Part shown: piece after piece, positions 17,069-25,856 of the stretch
Position numbering within the stretch: position 1 is the stretch's first letter
Layout of the letters: the number at the start of each line of letters is the position of its first letter
Origin: Pseudomonadota bacterium
GTDB taxonomy: Bacteria > Pseudomonadota > Alphaproteobacteria > Acetobacterales > Acetobacteraceae
Assembly (NCBI GenBank): GCA_023424475.1
Contig: JAFADX010000058.1
Coordinates: 1 to 61,246, forward strand
Direction of reading: 5' to 3'
DNA: 61,246 bases
Notes under the pieces: generated by a model
What the model saw: only the letters and a program-made list of their open reading frames with translations
The model's database searches: none
Told to the model about the DNA's origin: nothing
Made by a program: the position numbers and the translations under genes

Positions 17069-17863
17069 GTGTCCGCGGAGGATCTGGCTGAGGAAGAGCT
17101 GCAGCCGGTCGGTCTGCGGGTCGTTGAAGATGCGCTCGGGCGTGCCGGCCTCCACGATCTCGCCGCGGTCCATGAACACCACCCGATCGGCGACCTGGCG
17201 GGCGAAGCCCATCTCATGCGTCACGCAGATCATGGTCATGCCCTCGGCAGCCAGCATGACCATGGTGTCGAGCACCTCCTTGATCATCTCGGGGTCGAGG
17301 GCCGAGGTCGGCTCGTCGAACAGCATGATCTTGGGCTTCATGCAGAGCGCGCGGGCGATGGCCACGCGCTGCTGCTGCCCGCCCGAGAGCTGGCCCGGAT
17401 ATTTCTTCGCCTGCTCCGGGATGCGGACCCGGGTCAGGTATTCCATCGCCAGCTCCTCGGCGTCCTTCTTCGGCATCCGGCGCACCCAGATCGGCGCCAG
17501 CGTGCAGTTCTCGAGGATCGTCAGGTGCGGGAAGAGGTTGAAGGACTGGAACACCATCCCGACCTCGCGGCGGATGGCGTCGAGCGCGCGGATGTCGTCC
17601 GACAGCTCGATGTTGTCCACCAGGATCCGTCCTTCCTGGTGGGTCTCCAGCCGGTTGATGCAGCGGATCATGGTGGACTTGCCCGAGCCCGAGGGCCCGC
17701 AGACCACCAGCCGCTCACCCGTCGCGACCTGGAGTTCGATATCCCGCAGCACGTGCAGGGATCCGAACCACTTGTTCACCTTGTCCAGCACGATGGCGGG
17801 CGGGGCATCGGTGCGGACGGCAGAGGCGACCTGCCCCTCCATCGTTTCCATCGCAGCACTCAT
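17066..17863 (-). CDS. aapP: General L-amino acid ABC transporter ATP-binding protein
   Basis: This 265-residue ATPase energises the amino-acid importer encoded by the three genes before it. It has Walker A GPSGSGKST near residue 56, the Q-loop region FQSFNLFPHLT, the signature LSGGQQQR, Walker B IMLFDEP followed by TSALDPE, and the switch histidine in VTHEMGFA. Sequence and gene order match the AapP/GlnQ polar amino acid subfamily. The ATG at 17863 lies 37 nt after aapM. The stop codon is the first base of a 55-bp hairpin element. Confidence 0.93.
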   Translation of the reverse strand: MSAAMETMEGQVASAVRTDAPPAIVLDKVNKWFGSLHVLRDIELQVATGERLVVCGPSGSGKSTMIRCINRLETHQEGRILVDNIELSDDIRALDAIRREVGMVFQSFNLFPHLTILENCTLAPIWVRRMPKKDAEELAMEYLTRVRIPEQAKKYPGQLSGGQQQRVAIARALCMKPKIMLFDEPTSALDPEMIKEVLDTMVMLAAEGMTMICVTHEMGFARQVADRVVFMDRGEIVEAGTPERIFNDPQTDRLQLFLSQILRGH

Positions 17864-17900
17864 CTCTTTTCGTGTCCCAGATCGTTCTCGTTGAAGGGCG

Positions 17901-19043
17901 TCACCGGCGGCGATGGCGGTTGAGGTCCGCCTCCAGCGCCTGGCTGTACCTCGACATGGCGAGGCAGAAGGCGAGGTAGATCAGGCCGACGAAGACGTAG
18001 ACCTCCACGCCGAAGCCCTGCCAGGCGGGCTCGACGATCGCGGTCTTGCCTGCCGTCAGCAGGTCGAAGATGCCGATGATCAGCACCAGCGAGGTGTCCT
18101 TGAAGAAGCCGATGAAGGTGTTGACCAGGGGCGGGATCACCATGCGCAGGGCCTGCGGCAGGATGATCAGGCCGGTCTTCTGCCAGTAGGAGAGGCCCAT
18201 GGCGTCGGCGGCCTCATACTGGCCCTTGGGCAGCGCCTGCAGGCCGCCGCGCACCACTTCGGCGAGGTAGGCGCCGGCGAAGAGGGTGATCGCGATCTGC
18301 GCGCGCAGCAGCTTGTCGATGTTCACCCCTTCCGGAAGGAAGAGGGGGAACATGACCGAGGCCATGAAGAGCAGCGAGATCAGCGGCACGCCGCGGATCA
18401 GTTCGACATAGAGCACGCAGAGCGCCTTGATCGCCGGCAGGTTCGACCGCCGCCCCAATGCCACGAGGATCGAGAGCGGGAAGGCGAAGGCCAGCCCGAA
18501 GGTGGCCAGGATCAGCGTGATCGGCAGGCCGCCCCAACGTTCCTGCGGAACGTAGGGCAGGCCGAGGACGCCGCCCCACATCAGGATGCCGATCACCGTC
18601 AGGGTGACGACCCAGATCGGGACCAGGGTCCAGTTCCAGAAGCGCCGCATCGCCGAGACGACGTAGAGCGTGATGAACAGGACGCAGACCAGGGCCGGAC
18701 GCCAGTGCTGCTCGTAGGGATAGGTTCCGAACAGCATGAAGCGGTGCTTCTCGGTCACCACTGCCCAGCAGGCGCCGCTGCCGTGCAGTTCGCGGCAGGC
18801 CTGCGTCTGCGCGGCACCGTTCGGGCCGACCGGCACCGACCAGATCGCATTGATGAAGGCCCAGTCCACGATCCCGATGAGGGCGCGGACGATCACATAG
18901 GCCAGAACCAGCGTGACGGCCGTCGAAAGCCATCCGGAGAAGAGGTTGGCCCTCATCCAGCCGAGCGGCCCGGTGGTCGTGACCGGGGCTTCGCGCGGGG
19001 GGGAGCCGCTCTGGAGGGAGGCGTTTGCGGTAATGTCGCTCAT
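17901..19043 (-). CDS. aapM: General L-amino acid ABC transporter permease AapM
   Basis: The 380-residue inner-membrane permease has an N-terminal extension of about 40 residues, then hydrophobic segments split by a long periplasmic stretch (from about residue 65 to 125). The C-terminal domain is of the HisM/GlnP type. The EAA-loop equivalent reads QYEAADAMGLSYWQKTGLII and is followed by LPQALRMVIPPLVNTFI. The large insert relative to simple HisM permeases is characteristic of AapQ/AapM. The ATG lies 10 nt after the aapQ stop. Confidence 0.92.
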   Translation of the reverse strand: MSDITANASLQSGSPPREAPVTTTGPLGWMRANLFSGWLSTAVTLVLAYVIVRALIGIVDWAFINAIWSVPVGPNGAAQTQACRELHGSGACWAVVTEKHRFMLFGTYPYEQHWRPALVCVLFITLYVVSAMRRFWNWTLVPIWVVTLTVIGILMWGGVLGLPYVPQERWGGLPITLILATFGLAFAFPLSILVALGRRSNLPAIKALCVLYVELIRGVPLISLLFMASVMFPLFLPEGVNIDKLLRAQIAITLFAGAYLAEVVRGGLQALPKGQYEAADAMGLSYWQKTGLIILPQALRMVIPPLVNTFIGFFKDTSLVLIIGIFDLLTAGKTAIVEPAWQGFGVEVYVFVGLIYLAFCLAMSRYSQALEADLNRHRRR

Positions 19044-19053
19044 GGCCGGGCCC

Positions 19054-20256
19054 TCACCGTTCCACCAGCGCGATGCGCGCGTTGTACCAGTTCATGAAGA
19101 GGCTGATGGACAGGCTGATGGTCAGGTAGACCAGCATGATGATGGCGATGCCCTCGATCGCCTGACCGGTCTGGTTCAGCGTCGTGTTGGCGATGCTGAC
19201 GATGTCCTGGAAGCCGATCGCGACCGCGAGCGAGGAGTTCTTCGTCAGGCTCAGGTAGTTCGAGGTCATCGGCGGGATGATGACCCGCAGCGCCTGCGGC
19301 AGCACGATCAGGCGCAGCACCTGTCCGTGCCGGAGCCCCAGCGCCTGTGCCGCCTCCCACTGTCCCTGGTTGACCGAGAGGATGCCGGCGCGGACCACCT
19401 CGGCGATGAAGGATGCGGTGTAGGTCACGAGGCCGATCAGAAGCGCCGCGAATTCGGGGCTGACCGCCATGCCGCCGCGGAAGTTGAAGCCGCGCAGGGC
19501 GGGCCAGTCGATTTCCCAGGGGCCGCCCAGCAACTGCCAGGTCAGGATCGGCAGGCCAAGGATCAGCGCGATCGCCGCCGGCCAGACCTTGCGAGGCCGG
19601 CCGTCGGTCATCTGCTTCGCCCGCGCAGCGCGCGCGTAGAGCCAGGTGAGCACGATGCCGGCGACGAGGGCGAGCAGCGCCGCGGTGTGCGCGCTTTCCC
19701 ACACCAGGGCGGGCACGCGGAATCCGCGGTTGGACAGGAAGACGCCCTCGACGGGGTGCATCGCCTGTCGTGGCGCGGGCAGCCCCTGCAGGATCGTGTA
19801 CCAGAACAGCAGCTGCAGCAGCAGCGGGAGGCTGCGCAGCGTGTCGACGTAGAAGGCGGCGAGCTTGGCGACGAGGAAGTTCTTCGACAGCCGCGCGATG
19901 CCGATGATGGTGCCGAGGATCGTCGCGAGGACGATGCCGACGATCGAGACCTTCAGGGTGTTCAGAACGCCGACCATGAGGGCGCGGAGATAGGTGTCGG
20001 TCGGGGAGTAGGAGATTATGTGCTCGGCGATCGGCAGCCCGGCCTCCCGATGGAGGAAGCCGAAGCCGGTCGCGATGCGGCGGACCTCGAGGTTGTGGAC
20101 CGTGTTCGACCAGAGCCAATACACGATCGACACGACGATGCCGACAACAAGGACCTGCCAGACGACCCCTCGTACCCTTTCGTCGGCCCATGACAGGCGC
20201 AAAGGCCGTTTCGGCGGCTTGCGACGATAGCGGGGATCGACGGTCGCGTCGGACAT
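19054..20256 (-). CDS. aapQ: General L-amino acid ABC transporter permease AapQ
   Basis: The 400-residue permease pairs with AapM. It has an early membrane segment, a large periplasmic region, and a C-terminal permease domain with QWEAAQALGLRHGQVLRLIV and LPQALRVIIPPMTSNYLSL, the EAA-type coupling loop. The end NWYNARIALVER is typical. The start is set at MSDATVDPRYRR (20256); an in-frame ATG at 20274 would add six residues, and neither has a strong Shine-Dalgarno. It follows aapJ by 94 nt. Confidence 0.92.
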   Translation of the reverse strand: MSDATVDPRYRRKPPKRPLRLSWADERVRGVVWQVLVVGIVVSIVYWLWSNTVHNLEVRRIATGFGFLHREAGLPIAEHIISYSPTDTYLRALMVGVLNTLKVSIVGIVLATILGTIIGIARLSKNFLVAKLAAFYVDTLRSLPLLLQLLFWYTILQGLPAPRQAMHPVEGVFLSNRGFRVPALVWESAHTAALLALVAGIVLTWLYARAARAKQMTDGRPRKVWPAAIALILGLPILTWQLLGGPWEIDWPALRGFNFRGGMAVSPEFAALLIGLVTYTASFIAEVVRAGILSVNQGQWEAAQALGLRHGQVLRLIVLPQALRVIIPPMTSNYLSLTKNSSLAVAIGFQDIVSIANTTLNQTGQAIEGIAIIMLVYLTISLSISLFMNWYNARIALVER

Positions 20257-20350
20257 CAGGTTGAGCCTCACCATGAATCTTGTTGCCCGCCGCATGGCGG
20301 GAGAAGTCCGCGGAGCGGGGAAGCGGCCCCCGTCCCGCGGTCACGTACTG

Positions 20351-21403
20351 TCAGCGGAAGGGCGGCGCGTACTGCAGGCCGCCCGGCGTCGGCCACAGCG
20401 CGTTCGGACCGCGCTGGATGCCGATCGGCACCAGGTTGCGCTCGAAGATCTGGCCGTAGTTGCCCAGGCGCGAGACGATGTTCACCATGAACGCGTTGTC
20501 GACGCCGAGCATCCTGCCGAGATCGCCCGACCGGCCGATCAGGCGCTGCACGTCCGGGCGGGTGTCGTTCGACGCCTGGCCGATGTTCTCGCTGGTCAGG
20601 CCGAGTTCCTCGGCGGTCACCAGGCCGAAATGGATCCAGCGGACGAGGTCGGTGAAGCGCTGGTCGCCGTGGCGCACGAGCGGGCCGAGCGGCTCCTTGC
20701 TGATGACCTCGGGCAGGATGACGTGGTCGGCCGGACGCGCCTGCACCGCCCGGGTGGCAGCGAGGCCCGAGACGTCCGTCGTATAGGCGTCGCAGCGGCC
20801 CGACAGGTAGGCGCCGACGACCTCCTCGAGCCGCTCGATCACCACCGGGCGGAAGTTGATGCGGTTGGCCCGTGCCCAGTCGGTCAGGTTCTGTTCGGTC
20901 GTGGTGCCCGGCTGGACGCAGATGGTCGCGCCATCCAACTCGTTCGCGTGGCTGACGCCGAGGCTCGCCTTCACCATGAAGCCCTGGCCGTCATAGAAGG
21001 TGGTCGCGGCGAAATCGAAGCCGAGCGACGTGTCGCGGGACAGCGTCCAGGTCGTGTTGCGCGCCAGCATGTCAACTTCGCCCGACTGCAGCGCCGTGAA
21101 GCGGCTCTGCGCGGTCGTCGGGACGTAGCGGACCTTGTCCGGGTCGTTGAACAGGGCAATCGCGACGGCGCGGCAGTAATCCACGTCGAAACCGCGCCAG
21201 ATGCCCTGGCTGTCCGGCTGGGCGAAGCCGGCAAGGCCGGTGTTCACGCCGCAGATGAGCGTGCCGCGGGCACGGATCGCGTCCAGGGTGGGCGAGGATC
21301 CGCCGGCAGCGGGCTGCTGGGCTGCCGCCGGCAGCGTGACGGCCGCGGCGATCAGTGCCGCGCCGAACGCCCGCAGCAAGCCGGGCCGTGAAATCTGATG
21401 CAC
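20351..21403 (-). CDS. aapJ: General L-amino acid ABC transporter periplasmic binding protein
   Basis: The receptor of the aap importer has 350 residues with an N-terminal signal ending near LPAAAQQP. The mature part starts with LDAIRARGTLICGVNTGLAG, followed by GFDVDYCRAVAIALF and a long C-terminal region including LGNYGQIFERNLV, all typical of AapJ. The GTG start at 21403 was chosen because GGGAGAG lies about seven bases upstream. It leads the operon aapJ-aapQ-aapM-aapP. An ornithine-cyclodeaminase-like gene is divergent from it, so the 200-bp gap holds both promoters. Confidence 0.92.
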   Translation of the reverse strand: MHQISRPGLLRAFGAALIAAAVTLPAAAQQPAAGGSSPTLDAIRARGTLICGVNTGLAGFAQPDSQGIWRGFDVDYCRAVAIALFNDPDKVRYVPTTAQSRFTALQSGEVDMLARNTTWTLSRDTSLGFDFAATTFYDGQGFMVKASLGVSHANELDGATICVQPGTTTEQNLTDWARANRINFRPVVIERLEEVVGAYLSGRCDAYTTDVSGLAATRAVQARPADHVILPEVISKEPLGPLVRHGDQRFTDLVRWIHFGLVTAEELGLTSENIGQASNDTRPDVQRLIGRSGDLGRMLGVDNAFMVNIVSRLGNYGQIFERNLVPIGIQRGPNALWPTPGGLQYAPPFR

Positions 21404-21603
21404 TTCATACTCTCCCTGTCTGCGTCCCGCCGAATGGATTGGCGGGCGCTGTTCCATCTGCCGGGAGGCATGCTGCGCCACGGGCGGGCGCGGATCAACG
21501 CGCATCGCAAGCCGATCCCGGCCGGTGTTCCTCGAAGGGGCGGGCCTAGCAAATTGCGGGCCGAGAAGGCAAACCTCCGGGACCTGCCGTCAGGGAGCCG
21601 GGA

Positions 21604-22548
21604 ATGCTGCAACTCGACCGCGACGCCGTACGTGCTGCCTTGCCCTGGGACGCGCTGATCGAGGCGCTCGCCGCGATGTTCCGCGAGGGATGCGAGGCGC
21701 CGCTGCGGCACCGGCATGTCATGCCGGGCGGCGCTGCGGGCACCGAGAACACGCTTCTTCTCATGCCCGCCTGGCGCGCCGGGGGGCATACCGGGGTCAA
21801 GATCGTGCATGTCGCGCCGGCCAATGCGGCGCGTGGGGAGCCGGCAGTGCATGCCGCCTACCTCCTCTCGGACGCGGTTACCGGCGCGCCGGTCGCATTG
21901 CTGGACGGCGGCGAGCTGACGGACCGCCGCACGGCGGCGGCAAGCCTGCTCGCGGCGCGCTATCTGGCGCGACCGGAATCGTCGCGCCTGCTGCTGCTCG
22001 GCAGCGGCAAGGTCGCGCGGGCACTCGCCGAGGGCTATGCGGCACGCTTCCCGATCTCCGACATCGCGATCTGGTCGCCGACGGCGGCGAATGCAGCGAG
22101 GCTGGCGGCGGCGCTGCGCCAGGAAGGGCTGCCGGCCCGCGCCGTCGAGCGGCCCGATCCGGCCGGGGCCGACATCGTTGCGGCGGCAACGCTCTCGACC
22201 GTGCCGTTGGTGCGCGGGGCGGCGGTCGCGCCGGGAGCCCATGTCGATCTGGTGGGGGCCTATCGTCGTGACATGCGCGAGAGCGACGGCGCGCTCCTGG
22301 CCCGCGCCAGGGTGGTCGTGGACACGCGGGCGGGCGCCGTGGCCGAGGCCGGCGACATCGTCCAGGCCATGGACGAAGGGATGTTCCGCGCAGAGGAGAT
22401 CGCCGCCGACCTTGCGGAACTGTGCCGCGGGGACCATCCGGGCCGCCGCTCGGCCGAGGAGGTGACCCTCTTCAAGTCGGTTGGCTGGGCCGGGGAGGAC
22501 CTTGCGGCGGCGATCCTCGCCTGCGCCGGCCAAGCCGGCGCGGCGTGA
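21604..22548 (+). CDS. Ornithine cyclodeaminase/mu-crystallin family protein
   Basis: The 314-residue cytoplasmic protein belongs to the family of NAD(P)-dependent ornithine cyclodeaminases, ketimine reductases and alanine dehydrogenases. It has an N-terminal dimerisation part with RHRHVMPGG (substrate-binding Arg), a GGHTGVKIVHVAPAN block near residues 58-72 containing the conserved Lys, and a Rossmann domain with LLGSGKVARALAEG near 140. The C-terminus has VTLFKSVGWAGEDLAAA, a family hallmark. Substrate cannot be named. The gene is divergent from the amino-acid transporter aapJ, which hints at an amino- or imino-acid substrate. Confidence 0.85.
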   Translation: MLQLDRDAVRAALPWDALIEALAAMFREGCEAPLRHRHVMPGGAAGTENTLLLMPAWRAGGHTGVKIVHVAPANAARGEPAVHAAYLLSDAVTGAPVALLDGGELTDRRTAAASLLAARYLARPESSRLLLLGSGKVARALAEGYAARFPISDIAIWSPTAANAARLAAALRQEGLPARAVERPDPAGADIVAAATLSTVPLVRGAAVAPGAHVDLVGAYRRDMRESDGALLARARVVVDTRAGAVAEAGDIVQAMDEGMFRAEEIAADLAELCRGDHPGRRSAEEVTLFKSVGWAGEDLAAAILACAGQAGAA

Positions 22549-22564
22549 CGTCCCGGGGGGGCGT

Positions 22565-23425
22565 TCAGCGGGCCTGGAAGCCCGCCGGGGTCAGGTTGAA
22601 GTTGCGAAGGTCCACCCCCTGCTGCCGGGCGACGGTGTCCGCGACCTCGGCCCGGAAGGCCGCCAGCGCCTGGGCGTTCCCGGCGGCGTGCAGGTCATGC
22701 GCGCGGGCGGCGACGGCCATGGCATGGAAGGCGAGGGTCTCCGCGGTCGATTGGCGCTCCGCCTCGGAAAGGCCCGACAGCGCCGCGTTGGAGGCCAGCA
22801 GCCCACGGGCCTGGCCCCGGACGGCGGCGATGCCTGCGGGTTGGTCGGTGGCATCCTGGCCGGTCGCCACCTCCCAGGTGATCAGGTAGAAGGCGGCGAC
22901 GACGTCGGCAAGGTCGCGGGGATCGTAGCCATGCTGGACCAGCAGCCGGTCGAATTCCTGCCAGGGCACGCCGGATTCCACCGCCTGGCGCAGGCCCGCG
23001 GGGTTCGGGCTGCTCGGCAGCGCGGCGGCGAGGACCTGCTGGCGTACGCGGCTCGATATGGCGGCATCGGTGCGGAAGGAGGTGGGGCTCGCGGCCGGCC
23101 GGACCTGGCTCGCCTGCGGCACCAGCGGGGCGGGCTTCCCGGGGGTGGCGACCGGTTGCCGCGCCGCGGCAGGGGCCGGCTTCGTCGTGGGGGCGATGAC
23201 GGCGGCCGGAGCCGGGGTCACCGGCTGCGGCACGATCGCTGCGCCGCTCGCGGTGGGGAAGAGCCTGAGCCCCGTGCCGATCGCCGCCGAACCGTCCAGG
23301 CCCAGCGCCCCGAGCGCCGATCCGCTGACGGCCGGGCTCTCGGCACCGGCCTTCTGCGCCAGCGCGGCGCCTGCCTGGGCAACCAGCGCCACCACGAGAG
23401 CCTGTCGAATGAAACGCCGTGCCAT
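22565..23425 (-). CDS. Secreted protein of unknown function, possibly DUF6683-like
   Basis: The product has 286 residues. A signal peptide (MARRFIRQALVVALV, then Ala-rich to ALAQ) is followed by a Pro/Ala-rich linker to about residue 125. A helical C-terminal domain follows with GYDPRDLADVVAAFYLITW and HAMAVAARAHDLHAAG. The domain resembles what is called DUF6683 in recent annotations; this is from recall and uncertain. The ATG at 23425 was preferred over the earlier in-frame start because it puts the signal peptide at the N-terminus. It is convergent with the ornithine-cyclodeaminase-like gene, 16 nt apart. Confidence 0.6.
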   Translation of the reverse strand: MARRFIRQALVVALVAQAGAALAQKAGAESPAVSGSALGALGLDGSAAIGTGLRLFPTASGAAIVPQPVTPAPAAVIAPTTKPAPAAARQPVATPGKPAPLVPQASQVRPAASPTSFRTDAAISSRVRQQVLAAALPSSPNPAGLRQAVESGVPWQEFDRLLVQHGYDPRDLADVVAAFYLITWEVATGQDATDQPAGIAAVRGQARGLLASNAALSGLSEAERQSTAETLAFHAMAVAARAHDLHAAGNAQALAAFRAEVADTVARQQGVDLRNFNLTPAGFQAR

Positions 23426-23505
23426 CGTCGTGTCACCCGTCCCGGAAACTTGATGGCACACAATCGACCGCCGGCGGCGCCGTTTCAAGCGAGGCGCCTC
23501 ACATG

Positions 23506-23541
23506 CCCTGAATCATTTCAGGGAGCGCCGGCGTCCGGCGC
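23506..23541. repeat. Two adjacent hairpins between the nitroreductase and DUF6683-like genes
   Basis: The first is CCCTGAA/TTCAGGG (23506-23512 and 23517-23523) with a TCAT loop. The second is GCGCCGG/CCGGCGC (23525-23531 and 23535-23541) with a 3-nt loop. Both perfect stems lie 14-50 nt downstream of the nitroreductase stop on the minus strand. They could end that transcript, or the less GC-rich first one could be an operator for the DUF6683-like gene. Confidence 0.45.
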
Positions 23542-23554
23542 CCCCTGCCAGGGT

Positions 23555-24163
23555 TCATTCGAAGCGGGTGGCGTCCTCGAAATCGAGGCGCGGGTTGCGG
23601 TCGAAGAGGCCGGCCGGATCGCCGTAGCCGAGATTGACCAGGAAGTTGGTCTTCCAGTTGGTGCCGGCGAAGAAGGCCTCGTCCACCTTGGCGGCGTCGA
23701 AGCCGCTCATCGGGCCGGCATCGAGGCCGACGGCGCGGGCGGCGAGGATCAGGTAGGCGCCCTGGAGCGAGCCGTTGCGGAAGGCCGTCTGCTCGGCGAA
23801 GGCGTAGCTGCCGGTGAACCAGTTCTTCGCATCCGGCGCGTGCGGGAAGAGCACCGGGAGCTTGTCGTAGAAGTTCAGGTCATGGGCCACGATCACGGTC
23901 ACCGGCGCATTCATCGTCTTCTCGAGGTTGCCGGCGGACAGCGCGGGCTTCAGCTTCGCCTTGCCCTCGGGCGAGCGCACGAAGACGAAGCGGCCCGGTG
24001 AGGCGTTGGCCGAGGTCGGTGCCCACTTCAGGAGGTCGTACATCTCCCGCAGCTTTTCTTCCGGCACCGGCCGGTCCTGCCACTTGTTGTGCGTGCGTGC
24101 CTTGCGGAAAAGCTGGTCGAGCGCGCGGTCGTCGATCGTCTCGGAAGTCATGCTCACGTCCAT
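23555..24163 (-). CDS. RutE/HadB-type nitroreductase family oxidoreductase
   Basis: The 202-residue flavoprotein belongs to the nitroreductase fold. It matches the RutE branch, whose E. coli member is thought to reduce malonic semialdehyde to 3-hydroxypropionate in uracil breakdown. Seen motifs: RTHNKWQDRPVPEEKLREMYDL near residues 22-43, APTSANASPGRFVFV (FMN binding), GPMSGFDAAKVDEAFF, and a GYGDPAGLFDRNPRLDFE ending. ATG 24163 is preferred over the in-frame 24151 because CAGGAT lies at a suitable distance upstream. No other rut genes are present, so the pyrimidine role is only a family inference. Confidence 0.8.
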   Translation of the reverse strand: MDVSMTSETIDDRALDQLFRKARTHNKWQDRPVPEEKLREMYDLLKWAPTSANASPGRFVFVRSPEGKAKLKPALSAGNLEKTMNAPVTVIVAHDLNFYDKLPVLFPHAPDAKNWFTGSYAFAEQTAFRNGSLQGAYLILAARAVGLDAGPMSGFDAAKVDEAFFAGTNWKTNFLVNLGYGDPAGLFDRNPRLDFEDATRFE

Positions 24164-24307
24164 GTCGGAGATCCTGCTGAAGGAGTATCGCTGCGAATGG
24201 CATATGGCGGCCAGGCCGCGTGCAGCCATCCCGCCCGGTGAATGGCGACGATCAGCAATCGGAATGACGCACCCGGGCCGTGGCGCCGGGCGCGCCCGCG
24301 GGCGATG

Positions 24308-24877
24308 TCAGGCCTCGACCTGCTCCACCGCCACCACCTCGGGGACATAGTGACGCAGCATGTTCTCGACGCCGTGCTTGAGCGTGGCGCGGGAGGAGGG
24401 GCAGCCCGAGCAGGCGCCTTGCATGTGCAGGCGCACGATACCCTCGCGGAACCCCCGGAAGACGATATCGCCGCCATCCCCCGCAACGGCAGGGCGCACC
24501 CGGGTGTCGAGGAGTTCCTTGATCTGCGCGACCACTTCCTGGTCGGCCGGGTCGAAGTCCTCGCCGTGCTCGCCATCCGCTTCGCCGGCTTCCATCACGG
24601 GCAGGCCCGAGAGGTAGTGCTCCATGATCGCACCGAGGACGCGGGGGCGCAGCAGCGTCCAGTCGGCATCCTGGGTCTTGGTGACGGTGACGAAATCGCT
24701 GCCGAGGAAGACGCGGGCAACCTCGCCCACCAGGAAGACGCGCTCGGCGAGCGGGGAGCGGCCCGCGGCCTCGGCCGCCATGGTGAAGTCGGCGGTGCCG
24801 CGCTCGCCCAGCACATCGCGGCCGGGCAGGAACTTCAGCGTGGCGGGGTTCGGGGTCGCTTCGGTCTCGATGAACAT
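24308..24877 (-). CDS. nfuA: Fe-S cluster carrier/scaffold protein of the NfuA type
   Basis: The 189-residue protein has an N-terminal Nfu domain starting MFIETEATPNPATLKFLPG, the signature of alphaproteobacterial and mitochondrial NFU1. The C-terminal NifU domain holds GDGGDIVFRGF and the cluster-binding CxxC in GACSGCPSS near residue 160. It receives and delivers 4Fe-4S clusters to apo-enzymes in the cytoplasm. It stands alone between the nitroreductase gene and rpmB, all on the minus strand. The nearby Atm1-type exporter is another iron-sulfur-related gene. Confidence 0.92.
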   Translation of the reverse strand: MFIETEATPNPATLKFLPGRDVLGERGTADFTMAAEAAGRSPLAERVFLVGEVARVFLGSDFVTVTKTQDADWTLLRPRVLGAIMEHYLSGLPVMEAGEADGEHGEDFDPADQEVVAQIKELLDTRVRPAVAGDGGDIVFRGFREGIVRLHMQGACSGCPSSRATLKHGVENMLRHYVPEVVAVEQVEA

Positions 24878-24986
24878 GGCGGCATTCCGCGGCTGTCGTT
24901 GAATCCCGACCTATGTGGTCCGGAATCCGGCTGGATGCAACCGGCGAGCCATGCCGCCGCGATCCGGGCATGGCTGCCCGCCCACG

Positions 24987-25018
24987 AAAAAGGGCGGCTG
25001 CCCCCAGGGGTGCCGCCC
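24987..25018 (-). terminator. Rho-independent terminator after rpmB
   Basis: Reading the minus strand, GGGCGGC (25018-25012) pairs with GCCGCCC (24998-24992), and inner GC pairs extend the stem. The stem is followed directly by five T (24991-24987). It lies about 25 nt after the rpmB stop. Confidence 0.9.
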
Positions 25019-25043
25019 TCGAGCCGCCCGGAGGCGGGGCTGG

Positions 25044-25337
25044 TCAGGCGGCCTTCTTCGCCTGCGCGCGCTCGATGCGGCGCTTCAGGGTGATCGCCTC
25101 GGCCGCGAGCTTGCGGTCCGGAGTGCCGAGCAGGAAGGCGTCCAGGCCGCCATTGTGCTCCACGGTGCGAATGCCGTTGGTCGACAGGCGGATCTTGACC
25201 TGCGTGCCGAGCACGTCGGACCAGAAGGAGGTTTCCTGCAGGTTCGGCAGGAAGCGCCGGCGGGTCTTGTTGTTGGCGTGGCTGACGTTGTTGCCCGTCA
25301 GAACGCCCTTGCCGGTGATGCCGCAGCGGCGGGCCAT
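25044..25337 (-). CDS. rpmB: 50S ribosomal protein L28
   Basis: The 97-residue basic protein begins MARRCGITGKGVLTGNNVSH, the standard L28 N-terminus. It continues NNKTRRRFLPNLQETSFWSD, which matches the alphaproteobacterial L28 pattern, and has a Lys/Arg-rich C-terminal helix. It is a large-subunit component important for late assembly. The start was placed at this ATG because it gives the exact family N-terminus; the longer open frame upstream is not conserved-looking. Its own terminator follows, so it is probably monocistronic. Confidence 0.96.
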   Translation of the reverse strand: MARRCGITGKGVLTGNNVSHANNKTRRRFLPNLQETSFWSDVLGTQVKIRLSTNGIRTVEHNGGLDAFLLGTPDRKLAAEAITLKRRIERAQAKKAA

Positions 25338-25433
25338 GGTGCTAATCCCGAACAGAACAGGGCGCGCGAAGGTATCCCCGCGCGCGGGTGGAACCAAGGA
25401 AGGCGCGGTGTTTGGCCCAGGCGGGCTGCGGCG

Positions 25434-25856
25434 TCAAGACCGAACGCGGCAGGTAGCGGTCAAAAGGTCCAGTGCCAGCCAGGGATGGCGCCGGTGCTCC
25501 CACACCGACTGGAGAGGAGCCGGGAAAGCCGGGTCCGCGAAGGTGCCGACGGCGACCGCGATCGCGTCGGGCTTGCGCTCCGGCTCCCAGAACACGGTCG
25601 TTCCGCAATCCGGGCAGAAATGGAAGCGGATCGCGAAGCCGCTATCGCCGCGGCGGGTGTTCGTCGCCGCGCGCCCCTCCGCCGCGACCGCCCCGCGGCT
25701 GAAGAAGGCTGCGATCCCGAAGGCGCTGCCGGTCCGGCGCTGGCAGTCCAGACAGTGGCAGAGCGAGACCCTGAGCGGATCCCCCTGGCAGGCCAGGCGC
25801 AACTGGCCGCAGGCGCAGGCCGCGAGGCGCACGAACCCCGCCTTGCCGGAGGTCAC
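25434..25856 (-). CDS. GFA (CENP-V/glutathione-dependent formaldehyde-activating) family protein
   Basis: The 140-residue protein has the zinc-binding cysteine pattern of the GFA fold: ACACGQLRLAC near residues 12-22, CHCLDCQRRTGSAFG near 34-48, and FCPDCGTTVFWEPE near 80-94. Members of this family bind two zinc ions; the formaldehyde-glutathione reaction has been questioned for many of them and is not assumed here. The GTG start at 25856 lies inside a 4-nt overlap with the stop of the small gene upstream, indicating translational coupling. Confidence 0.82.
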   Translation of the reverse strand: MTSGKAGFVRLAACACGQLRLACQGDPLRVSLCHCLDCQRRTGSAFGIAAFFSRGAVAAEGRAATNTRRGDSGFAIRFHFCPDCGTTVFWEPERKPDAIAVAVGTFADPAFPAPLQSVWEHRRHPWLALDLLTATCRVRS